NCBI GenBank assembly: GCA_951394405.1
Contig: OX596339.1
Coordinates: forward strand, 1,178,001-1,242,000
DNA from: Coprinellus micaceus
Taxonomy: Eukaryota; Basidiomycota; Agaricomycetes; Agaricales; Psathyrellaceae
Direction: 5' to 3'
Length of the DNA: 64,000 nucleotides
Shown here: positions 1 through 9,200 of the stretch, in pieces
Numbering within the stretch: position 1 is the first letter of the stretch
How the letters are laid out: the number at the start of each line of letters is the position of its first letter
Program-made: the position numbers and the translations under genes
The notes under the pieces: model-generated
What the model was told of the DNA's origin: nothing
Databases searched by the model: none
The model's input: only the letters and a program-made list of their open reading frames with translations

Positions 1-1901
1 ATGGGTACATATCGCGCCGCCGTGGGCGCAAAATCCGCCAACACCGCGTTTTTTCGATGCCATCCACACCGCAGAAACCCACCTCTCTGGTGCCTTCAAG
101 GTCGTACTCTCGTTCGGTGTTCCACTGGCCGACCGGATCCTCTTCCTCTGTTTCCATTGACCGGGAAGCTGCCCGCGGAGGCCCCCGCTACGCTGGGTCC
201 ACTCATAAGAAAGGACGGGTTCCTTTCCTATCACCAAAGGTCGCGGGGTCGAGCCCAGATACAAACTTGTCGCGATCGAGCTTAGGCATGTCTCCGAGTC
301 GTCCGAGGCTGGTGAGTGTTTTACTCGACCTAACCCAACGTACCGTTGAATAATTTCCGCATTTCATCTTAGCCCAAGGCATTGGACGGGGGCCGCGACG
401 GCGCGTCTGTGATTGCTCGAACACCGAGTGAAGGATGCGTGAAGGAAGGTCTGGAAAGTCGTGGTGGCCGGGTTTCGGCCCCCAAAAAGAAGCGTATCGC
501 TGCGTACTTCAAATCTTTCCTCGCTTCGTTGAGTTGAGCACTGCGGTGCCAACCAGCAATTGTCTGCCCTGGCGTCTATTTGAGCCTTGGCCTGAATCCG
601 TTTCTCCGAATGCACCGTGTTTTTCTCCCGATACAGCACCCCGGAGTCCGGATTGAATGTGTGTATTTCATCTTCTTGGTTTATATATGACACTGTGCGT
701 AACAACCTACATATCTCAGGGTGACGGCACCTGGAATACCAGGAAGTTATCAGCGTTCACGAACGTATGAGGAAGGTCAGAACCCGTTCAGGTGGTCGTT
801 GTTCCCTTATGACGGGAAGCGAAGAGCAAGCGGCGCCCGAATCCGCCGGCCCAGATAGGGACGAATTCGATTATCAAAGCAAACGTGTACCTGTCTCTTG
901 TCCTCGACCACCCTCCCACCACCACCACCACCACCACCACCACCACCACTCCTGACCTTCTGTCAGCGAGGAGTCTGTTTTTGCCACCTTTCGAGGCGTA
1001 ATCCGACGTGATATGAAACGCGATGCCGCACGGCTCCACCTTGACTCGTCAGAGCCAACATTCCGCTGCTGTCGCCAGTACGAGAGGCCTCGACCACAGA
1101 ATCAATACGATCTGGAGGCAACTTGGAACGAAAGGCAATCGCTTCCTGATGGTGGTAACCTGCGCCCTTCGGCTAGTGCCGTGGAAGGTTCCCCAGGTTG
1201 GGTCGCGGACTACCAAGTCCTCGAGCTTCCGACCCTGGCGATCAACAGGCGCCACGGGGGAGGCTAGGAAAAGGCTATGATCACCATCCACGATGCACGG
1301 CAAGGCATTCAGAATTGGACATGATCATCTTCACCGCAGCTGTGGCACACAATATAGCCAAATGGCAATTTCATTTCCCGGCTCTCTCTTTCTGTCGTCC
1401 TAAAACCCAAAAATCTAGGCCATGTGTCGCCCTTGCTACTTTTACATTGGATAGTTCTGACGCTTGTCGTGCCAGGTCGCCGTTCGGGCAGGACTAGTAG
1501 CCCTCCGTACAGCCGAAGCACGCGACGGCTCCGGGGCACGATCTTATACAGCCATGGACAATATGGAAGCGGATTGTCCGAAAGGTCTTGTTCTCTAACT
1601 CCGGCGGGTGACTTGGAGCACTCCTCAAATATCGAGCAACGAGGTCGATCGTTTAACGCCACGTGCAGGGGCGACCACCTCGCCATACGTTTTCATACCG
1701 TTTGACCCTTTTCTGCACCCCTCGAACACGAGGTACAGACCTTGGCCTAGGCTGTTTGTGCTTGGCCGCTTGTGCCTGCAATTGGAACGCCCGTAGACGC
1801 AATGTGATCGCGTATAAAGCGTCTGCGGGCAGGGGCGAATTCAGACCCTTTCCTCACTTCATTCGTCTGCTGGATCAGGCCTTTCTCGCATCCTATCGTT
1901 T
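1..1901. other. No supported gene; GC-rich intergenic DNA
   Basis: Short open frames occur on both strands, but none shows a recognisable domain, a consistent exon chain or a codon pattern I trust. The only structured element is the CAC trinucleotide tract listed separately. The right end holds the promoter of the DUF6534 gene that starts at 1902. Confidence 0.5.
916..949 (+). repeat. (CAC)n microsatellite
   Basis: An uninterrupted run of about eleven CAC/ACC trinucleotides is read directly from the sequence. It makes short open frames appear to encode polyhistidine or polyvaline. I regard it as simple-sequence DNA, not coding. Confidence 0.85.
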
Positions 1902-3128
1902 GATATGCACGACGAAGCCTTGGGGCCGGTCCTCTCTGCATGTACAGTAGGGGTGTTTCTCTTCGGCGTGCAGACGATTCAAACCCTGACATATTACGGG
2001 TAAGTTCATCTCAAATCTGTCATCTCCGAGCACTAAACTCCGAACCATAGGAGGGGGCACAAAGATCCTCTTTACCTTAAGATCACAGTGAGTCCCCCCT
2101 TTGGTGTAGCCTTCAGCTGCTGAAGGAACCACAGGTTCTCTTGATGTGGTAGGGCTTTCTCTGACGTGGCTCGTCGTCGAGCCTCGCTCCCTGACGGCTT
2201 ATCGGCCCCCCTAGGTTGTTAGAGTTCACCCACAGCAGCATAGTATTTACACTGGTTTACAAGGTCAATTGACTTGCTCGAGTCGCGTATCCCCAGTATT
2301 TACTAACAGCACCTATGTTTAGTGCTTCATTACCTACTTCGGCGATCCCGATGGACTGGTGAAGGCGCAACGCTTCCTGTCTATCAATGGCGTATTCGCA
2401 GTTCTCATAGCGGCTGTATCGCAGGCAAGCCAGGTCTTTCGCAGTGACCGAGATCGCCCCTCACGCCCTTCCTGTCGCAGTCGTACTCCGCCTGGCGTCT
2501 GTATCAACTCCAAACCACCAAATCGTGGATTATTCCAGGTATCTGTTGGGTGGCCTCTGTGCTTAGCCTCGTTATCTACGTGGCCGGAGTCGCTCGCTCG
2601 GCCACCCCTCTGTCGTTCCTGCAGGCGAAGGTCTGGCGCATCTGTGCGATGTTTGTTGGAATCTTGGCTCTCGCCGCAGATTTGCTGATAGCCACGGGAC
2701 TCCTTATAGAGCTATGGAACCGGCGACATGGCAATCCGATTTTGTCACAATCACAGACTATGGCCATGGATGTCGAGGATCCGTCCGCCCCTCGCCCCTT
2801 GGCCCTCGTTATCGACCGGATTATCTTGATCTGTTTCAGTGAGCGTCTCTCCGGGATATAGGTTCTGGAGACGTTAAGACTGATGAATTCATAGGCACCA
2901 ACCTGATGACATGGTTCGTTCTCGTTAACCCTACCGGATGGGGATGTAATAAACCCTGAGTGTTAGCCTCAGCACACTGGCCGCCATTATCCTGGTGTGT
3001 AAAGCGACCATGGCTCACGATGGCTCCAGCTCACTATTTGTCGTCAGTTCTATGGAACCACGACGATGTATTGGATGCCCGTTTCGTACATCACCTCTCG
3101 CCGTGGGCATGCTTTAACTAAATCCTGA
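1902..3128 (+). CDS. DUF6534-type seven-transmembrane protein
   Basis: The family is a set of integral membrane proteins expanded in Agaricomycetes; no substrate or ligand is established. Exons seen: 1902-1999, 2051-2087, one ending at 2263, 2323-2433, 2481-2838, 2895-2913, 2967-2994 and 3048-3128 (TGA). Recognisable pieces include GVQTIQTLTYYG in helix 1, KDPLYLKIT, FITYFGDPDGLVKAQ, SAWRLYQLQTTKSWIIPG, VIYVAGVARSATPLSF and the late motif FYGTTTMYWMPVSYI. These follow the order of the DUF6534 family. All junctions from 2263 to the stop keep frame. The junction between 2087 and the exon ending at 2263 does not: the obvious acceptor at 2214 leaves the frame off by one. This could be an unusual splice, a sequencing slip or a real frameshift. 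The start was chosen at the first Met in front of helix 1. Confidence 0.75.
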
Positions 3129-4142
3129 GCCGCAGAAGCTTACCACCTGATTCAGTTTTCTCTATCTGTTTCATCTCATTGTGAGCGAGTCCGGCCTCCG
3201 CAGATCTTCATGCCTTGAATAACCAACCACTACAGGGTGCTTCAAAGTCGTATGCTCAAAAACCCGAGTCACGTATCTGAAACCACTCCACCAAGCCAGG
3301 CTCAAATTACCCTTCGAGCCATTGGCAGGCCTCGCTCATCACTGGTAGCGATAACGCCAACCCTCTGCGTCTCTCTCTGGAGCACTAACGTCGTGAAGAA
3401 CGAGGTCCAGCCATCCGATTTGGAGGCTGGCCTCTCGGAATTTGCAGATCCCTCGACGTCCGTAGTAGCGACTATCGAAGTGTGTACAGCCATTTCCTTT
3501 GCCTACGCTGCCGATCTTTGACAGTTCACAGGAAGTTGCACCAGAAGCCTCCCCGGAAACCGGCGCTGTATCAACCATCCGCGGTTGACCTTACGATAGC
3601 GGTTCGAGGCGTCGCTTGTTAAATTATATATCTATGTCTCCCATGCAAATGCTGGTATATTTACGAACTAAAGAAGCTCGCCTCGTCTGTTTAATCGGTC
3701 TTGACGTCCCACCAGAAACTCCTTTCTGTTCTCGCGAGTGCAGAGTTCGGGTGCCCCAGCGCTAAATCCAGAACAGCCGCCATCGTAACATCACTTGGTC
3801 AGAGAAGGACAACTTCATCTAAAACTTTGACAAATCGAGTCGGTCCTGCCCGGTGTGCAACATACCTATGCACGAGTGCGATACGAATAGACATGTTCGA
3901 CAGGACTCCGGGATTGCTTCCGGCGATCACCATCGATTCAAATGCACAGCCGGCGCTTATTGTCCGCTGTGGCGCAGCTTGGACCTGGCATCTGACCTGT
4001 GTCGTGGATTCGTGGGAGACTGGGCGCTGACGATAAGGCTTATATTAATAGCAACTCAAGGATGTGGGTCAGCTCTCTCTTCTGTCCGTGTAGAACACCC
4101 CTCCGCCGCTCCCTTTAGCGCCCACTCCTGGAGAGTTGAAGC
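3129..4142. other. Intergenic, no supported gene
   Basis: The frame at 3237-3521 has no recognisable domain and follows the DUF6534 stop. It could be 3' UTR or a decayed remnant. The right end should contain the promoter of the F-box gene. I see no RNA gene or repeat. Confidence 0.4.
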
Positions 4143-5873
4143 ATGTCTACATCCGGTTTGGAAGTTGCCCATGTGGAAGGCGAAGGGCGCTCAGCACCTC
4201 CCGCGACTCAGGCCATAGGGGACGTTGCGCAGCCGACAGGTTTAAAGGGTGAACCACCCAGGGAGTCACCTTTTTTGAATCTCTCGGGGGAGATGATACT
4301 GGGGATCCTGCGGCAGCCCGAAATTGACCCCCAACAGCTATTGCGGTGCGCCCAAGTATCACGACTGCTCAACCTCCTCTCCATCCAGGCCCTTCTGGAT
4401 CAACACTCGATATGGCAGCCAATGTCGGTGTGCAATGTCAAGATTCTCTCCAACGCGCCGCGACCCCCCGATATCCTCGCCGCACTCCTTTATTCTGTCC
4501 ACTTCACCAAACTGGGATACGTCTCCTTCGACTTCGGCAAGTTACCGTCGTACGCAAACCTCCGAGTCCCGTTGCTTAGAATTGAACGCCTACTCAACCG
4601 AGTCGAGTCAGTCGATGACGTTCACATCAATTTCCTCCAGTCCAGCGGTCCCGTACCGCAGGAGAATAGCAGATCGCAGGAAAAGGATCTGAAGAGGGTT
4701 TGCCAGGCCTTCGAGAGTGTGTTCAACGCCCTTCTCTCCAAGTCATGCGCAAAAATCCAGTTTACGAACCTGCACACCTGTGATTTTGGGCTAGCGTACA
4801 AGTTCAGGAGGGAGGCGAAAGACCCGACGGCTCAGAATTCCATTCTGAAACGGTTCAAAGGAGGGATAATGAGGAGTAGCAAGGAGGACCAGAGCACCAC
4901 GAAGCCGGCCCTAATGGAGGAGGACCTTCATTACTACAATCCTACGCGCCGCTCGAACCGAGTCCGAGTTGCCCACATCCTGCCATCCCCCGAGGAGCTC
5001 CTGCAGGCTTCGAAGCTCACAAGGTTCGAAGCGGCGTCTACGAATCTCTTCCAGCCCCCGTTCTCGGCATGGGCGTTCTCCGCACTTCAGGCGTCTAAGA
5101 TCGAGCATTTTGCGATAGGATTCCGGGACCTCACCCCGGACGAAGACGAGAAGGATTACATCCTCGCTCGCATCGCGGCGTCGCTGCCAGAGGTCATCAT
5201 CCTCACAATCTTCTCTGTACCCGAACCCCACGCCCACAGGATCCTCACATGGATCAACGCCTTTCCCAAAGTTGGAACCCTTTCCCTTCCTCTCAACTTC
5301 CCCACAGAACTGTCCCCGGACAAGATCGACCTCCATCTTCCAGAACTATGGAGGCTGGAGCTCGCACCCGAGCTCCTCAACGTGCTTTTCTCCAAGGAAA
5401 GCCGAATTGACTTGCCCAAACTGAACTCGGTAGCGATCACTCACCACGGACTCAACGTCCCACTCCTCGCAGAGACTATCCCCAAGGCTCGGGAGATGAT
5501 TACCAGCCGGACTCTCGAAGGGTCCGAGTGTCTCCTCTTCGTCGCCCTCCGTCTCAATAATTACCACCTTATGACCATATCCCAGTCACTGAGAGAGGGA
5601 AAGCGACCAAAGCTGAAGGACGTCGACTTGTCCGACGGCTTCGAGGGCGTTTCGCCACTCGAACTGTCGTTGCCGGGAACGAGGGAGGACGTGAAGGTTG
5701 GGATTTATGATAACGATATTATGGCCCTCTTGACCCTGTTCCCTGACGTTGCCAGCCTTATCTTGTGTTCAACAGAATGGTACTTGAAGAGGGCCGCTTT
5801 ACCTCTGGATCGCGAACAGTTGAAGAAATTTAGACAGCGCTGTCCGAAACTGTACAGTCTCGTCGTGTATTAG
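4143..5873 (+). CDS. F-box domain protein, single exon
   Basis: The predicted protein has 576 residues in one uninterrupted exon, unlike its intron-rich neighbours. Residues about 43-90 (FLNLSGEMILGILRQPEI, then LLRCAQVSRLLNLLSIQALL and a tryptophan) match the pattern of basidiomycete F-box-like domains: a short Leu/Ile-rich helix, a Q-V-S-R-like stretch, then a late Trp. The remaining 480 residues are leucine-rich without a strict repeat, as in fungal F-box/LRR proteins. Proteins of this type are generally substrate receptors for SCF ubiquitin ligases, binding Skp1 through the F-box. The substrate cannot be predicted. The start is the first Met of the frame. Agaricomycetes carry many such genes, and most are uncharacterised. 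Confidence 0.85.
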   Translation: MSTSGLEVAHVEGEGRSAPPATQAIGDVAQPTGLKGEPPRESPFLNLSGEMILGILRQPEIDPQQLLRCAQVSRLLNLLSIQALLDQHSIWQPMSVCNVKILSNAPRPPDILAALLYSVHFTKLGYVSFDFGKLPSYANLRVPLLRIERLLNRVESVDDVHINFLQSSGPVPQENSRSQEKDLKRVCQAFESVFNALLSKSCAKIQFTNLHTCDFGLAYKFRREAKDPTAQNSILKRFKGGIMRSSKEDQSTTKPALMEEDLHYYNPTRRSNRVRVAHILPSPEELLQASKLTRFEAASTNLFQPPFSAWAFSALQASKIEHFAIGFRDLTPDEDEKDYILARIAASLPEVIILTIFSVPEPHAHRILTWINAFPKVGTLSLPLNFPTELSPDKIDLHLPELWRLELAPELLNVLFSKESRIDLPKLNSVAITHHGLNVPLLAETIPKAREMITSRTLEGSECLLFVALRLNNYHLMTISQSLREGKRPKLKDVDLSDGFEGVSPLELSLPGTREDVKVGIYDNDIMALLTLFPDVASLILCSTEWYLKRAALPLDREQLKKFRQRCPKLYSLVVY

Positions 5874-6118
5874 TAGTATTCCAGTCGTTCCGGACTTACT
5901 TGTAGGCCATCGTACCGTGTAAACTAGGTTTTGGGTTTTGGGTTATCGCTTATGTGGTTAAATTGTGTATCTAGGTAGAAGAAAGCTTGGAAGAAGGATG
6001 GGCTCAGCGCGAATTCCCTCTACTAGTACTTACTTCCCGAGCAAATCAAGCGCCCGATCCGGAACCGGCGTCAATTGCGCTCATTCCGCCATCAGTGTGC
6101 TTGACCACTGACCACGAC

Positions 6119-6947
6119 ATGCTCGGTGAGCGCCTCGCTCCGCACCTCCCGCACATCGCCTAACCTTGCGCCTTTAGTCGTCGGCTTGACAGGAGGAATC
6201 GCGACGGGCAAGTCTACCGTATCCACCCTTCTGAAAGCGAAAGGACTCCCCATCGTCGATGCAGACGTCATTGCCCGCCAGGTGGTCGAGCCGGGTACCG
6301 CAGCCCTCGCCAAGATAAAGGCGCACTTTGGGGACCAGGTTCTGCAAGAGGATGGGTCCTTGGACAGAAAGAAGCTTGGGTCTATCATCTTCACCGATGC
6401 CGCACAGCGAGCGAAGCTGAATGCCATTGTGCATCCGGCTGTTCGTAGCGCGATGGTATGGGAAGTCCTGCGACACTGGCTTAGGGGGGAGAGGATATGC
6501 ATTATGGACGTCCCTCTGCTTATTGAAGGCCCTATCCATAAAATGGTTGGGAAAATCGTGGTTGTGTACTGGTGAGCAGGGTATCGTTATGGCAGGAAAG
6601 TGGCTGATCTTTGACCATTGCCCAGCTCTGAGGAGATTCAACTCCAACGTCTTATAGCCCGGGACAGATCTTCAAGGGAGGAAGCCCTTTCCCGGCTGCG
6701 CTCCCAGATGCCCATCGCAGACAAGGTCGCGTACGCAGACAATGTCATCGACAACTCAGGCACGAAACACGAGCTGGAGACCCAAATCGACAACCTCGTA
6801 CAACGCCTCGACGCAGAAGCTGGATGGTTTTGGCGCGTGAGCTGGCTGGTCCCTCCTGTCGGCCTCGTCTCCGCTGGTTTGGTTCTCTTGTGGAGAGCCT
6901 TGAGGCAGAGAAAACGAACCCGGAGAGGGGCACGGAAGCATAGCTAA
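6119..6947 (+). CDS. Dephospho-CoA kinase with C-terminal membrane anchor
   Basis: This enzyme catalyses the last step of coenzyme A synthesis, phosphorylating the ribose 3'-hydroxyl of dephospho-CoA with ATP. Exons 6119-6125, 6178-6571 and 6626-6947 join to 240 residues. The first exon is only 7 nt: ATG CTC G is spliced onto TCGTCGGC, giving MLVVGLTGGIATGKST, the expected N-terminus with its Walker A loop. Other family marks are DADVIARQVVEPG, LDRKKLGSIIF, NAIVHPAVR and MDVPLLIE. The last 40 residues hold a hydrophobic stretch (VSWLVPPVGLVSAGLVLLW) followed by Arg/Lys-rich residues, which suggests tail anchoring to an organelle or the ER. That tail is a common feature of fungal members. A frame without the splice begins with GTG at 6126 and would carry a non-family N-terminus, so I prefer the microexon model. 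It corresponds to yeast CAB5 and bacterial coaE. Confidence 0.92.
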
Positions 6948-7194
6948 GAGCTGTGGTCCTCGCCTGCCTGTCGCGTATGATTCTGATTCGTGTGCTCGTG
7001 AGCCCGAGTAAGTTGTGGTCCAACACGAACATTTGTAGCTAGGCCGGGTTTTAACTAGTGAGGCTCACAACTTACGTTACCCTGTGCTGTTGACGTTGGG
7101 CGTCCAAAGTTCAAACGCCGGACGCCGGACGGTCCAGTCACCAGTGTTACCTTGGGCGCTTATGCGGTGGTGGAGAGGAAGAAAAAGACGATTA

Positions 7195-7287
7195 GCCCAC
7201 CGCGAGGGTCGAACTCGCAGCCTTCAGATTGACCCCGGACCCCAGTCCGTAAAAGTCTGACGCTCTAGCCGATTGAGCTAGGCGGGC
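7195..7287 (-). tRNA. tRNA-Lys (TTT), with a 20-nt intron
   Basis: On the minus strand the acceptor arm GCCCGCC pairs with GGTGGGC (one G-U). The D arm is GCTC/GAGC, the anticodon stem TCAGA/TCTGA with loop CTTTTAA, and the T arm GCGAG-TTCGACC-CTCGC. The loop is split after position 37, the canonical place, by 20 nt that begin CGGACTGG. The mature length is 73 nt. The anticodon TTT reads lysine codons. A second gene with an identical mature sequence but a different intron lies at 14898-14998. Confidence 0.95.
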
Positions 7288-7523
7288 TCTGTCGAGAGAC
7301 AGAAAAGTTGTTTCTATGTCGCGCGAAAGAGGAAAAGAGGAAAAGAAAAACACGTCGTTCATCCTTTTTTTTTCCTGCCTCGAAACGGACCAAACGATGA
7401 CCTCCACTTCTGTCTGGGTGATGGAACACGCTCAGAACCGAGTTTGGGTTACGAGCCGTTGCGACGGTTGGGTGCCGCGGTAGTCTACCCGGTACCGTCT
7501 AATTCTATCGTGTAGTGACCTGT

Positions 7524-8415
7524 CTACGACTGAAGCTGAGCCCTAAGCCATGTCGCAACGTCCTCCAGTTCTGCGACATTGGTGCTATGATTCAACCCTT
7601 TATAGGTCTTGAATGTGACGTCGATCTCTAGGGAACTGTCCTCCGTTGGCAGTGCCTTTGTAAACCCTTCCGCATCGCGGCCATAAGCGAGGGGAATCTC
7701 GTCGTCGTTTGTCCCATGGCACAATAGAATAGGGAAGGAGGGGGCGCGAGAAATTGCCTGTGAGCAGAGAGTCTGTTAGATCAGCGTGATCTATCAGAAA
7801 TAGACGGGACTTGCGTGTCTATGGGCCGCCGGTATCCATCCTGACAACGAGACTATCCCGCCGATCCCATTCTCAACAGTTAACCCTGCGCAGAGGCTCG
7901 TTGCTGCTCCCTGACTGAAGCCCATCAAAAATATATTCTTCACATCCGTGCCGGCTTTAGCCTGTTCGTGAATCAACGCCTGGATCGTAGAGACGCTTTC
8001 CTTTATCGATTCTTCGTCGTATTCGGATGGAGCGGGTGGCAAATTCCAGATGTCGAACCAACTCGGGCGAAGCATCCCTTGGTTCCAAGATACTGGGCGA
8101 TTTGGCCTGTTCATAGACGCGTAGGAGGGAAGGATTGTTGTATTAGCCGGTAGTGATTCCTTTCTTCATGACGTCGGACGTACGCTTGGGGGAGAACCCA
8201 CTTCACGGATGGGAATCGCCCTGCAAGTTCTTTGACAAATCCTGCTTCCCAAGTCGTGTTGAGTTGCCCCATGCCCTGTAGAGTGCGAAATGCCAATTAG
8301 TAAATATCGAGAGACAGCACAATGACATGCATACGTGGACAAAGATGACGGTGGCTTGGTGCTCATGATCAGCTGAAGGGCGAACTACCAGCAGCTGATC
8401 GTTAGTGCCGGACAT
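7524..8415 (-). CDS. Acyl-protein thioesterase / carboxylesterase-like hydrolase (copy 1)
   Basis: This is an alpha/beta hydrolase of the Abhydrolase_2 type. Such enzymes remove acyl chains from proteins or act on lysophospholipids and short esters, usually in the cytosol. Exons on the minus strand are 8335-8415, 8184-8275, 7815-8106 and 7524-7757, giving 232 residues. The oxyanion region reads VIFVHGMGQLN, unlike the family's usual H-G-L-G-D. The nucleophile lies in GFSQGAA, the acid in GTNDDEIPLAYG and the histidine in GLNHSTN. LPQAPNRPVSWNQGM and WFDIW are also typical. The last intron (7758-7814) starts with GC (GCAAGT), where the paralogue has GT. Copy 2 at 13208-14106 has the same lengths for exons 2, 3 and 4 (92, 292 and 234 nt). 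Substrate is not predictable. Confidence 0.9.
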
Positions 8416-9200
8416 GATCAAGGGCACAAATTTTGCAAAGAACAAGTGTACGGTGAGCGGAATTGGTGGGACTATATGAAACCAACCGTTTCGCACCCGC
8501 CCAGCTTTTATACACCCTCTGAATCTCCCGCATGGCCCATGACAAAGATCATAAATCAAGCCGCCGCCCAACGGCAAGGTGTGGCCCACCTTGCAACAGA
8601 TCCCCCTACCAAATGTACACCGTTCAAATCGCAGTTTAAGAGTCACGCTATCTCGCTTCCGAGCCACCTTCGTCGAAATGTGGCCGGGCCAGGAGATCTT
8701 CAACCAGCTTCTCCGCAGTGGAGGACGTCATCGTGTACCCCGATCGGATTGCTCGACGGGCGCTTATTAGTGAGCGCCATCGCCATTATCTCCGCGAGAA
8801 GACCGTGTTGAGAGGCAGGTGATGCCAAGACCGCGTGAGGGCCGCCATCACCGCACTATCTTCGCCTTTCTCCACAGACCTACTCCGCGGGTGACGCAAC
8901 CAATTGTCCCAGCTTCGAGAAGTCACCTGAAGAGGCAGGGGGTGCAGAAGTTCCCTGAGCAAGTGGTCAGATGGTCAAAGGCTACCGTCCAGTAAGGAAA
9001 GGCGGGACGCACAGGACCTTCGGCAGTGCTAATATGCCTTCTATTACTTAGGTGGGTGCCGAAGGGTCATTAATATCACCACTATCTATCAGAGCTTCGG
9101 GGAGCTATTGTAAGGTCCATGCCTACCCGATGTCAGCTGAGATACATATAAGCCCTGCTGCCGAATGAAGGGGAACTAACCGCAGTCCCCATCCTTGCCC
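8416..9200. other. Divergent intergenic region between hydrolase copy 1 and the monooxygenase
   Basis: About 780 bp separate the minus-strand hydrolase start (8415) from the plus-strand monooxygenase start (9201). A TATA-like stretch (TACATATA) near 9143-9150 lies about 50 bp before the monooxygenase ATG. Short frames here have no recognisable content. Confidence 0.45.

Noticed and set aside
767..955. Open frame ending in ten histidines
   Set aside because: The histidines come from the CAC microsatellite, the opposite strand gives polyvaline, and no flanking domain or splice chain exists.
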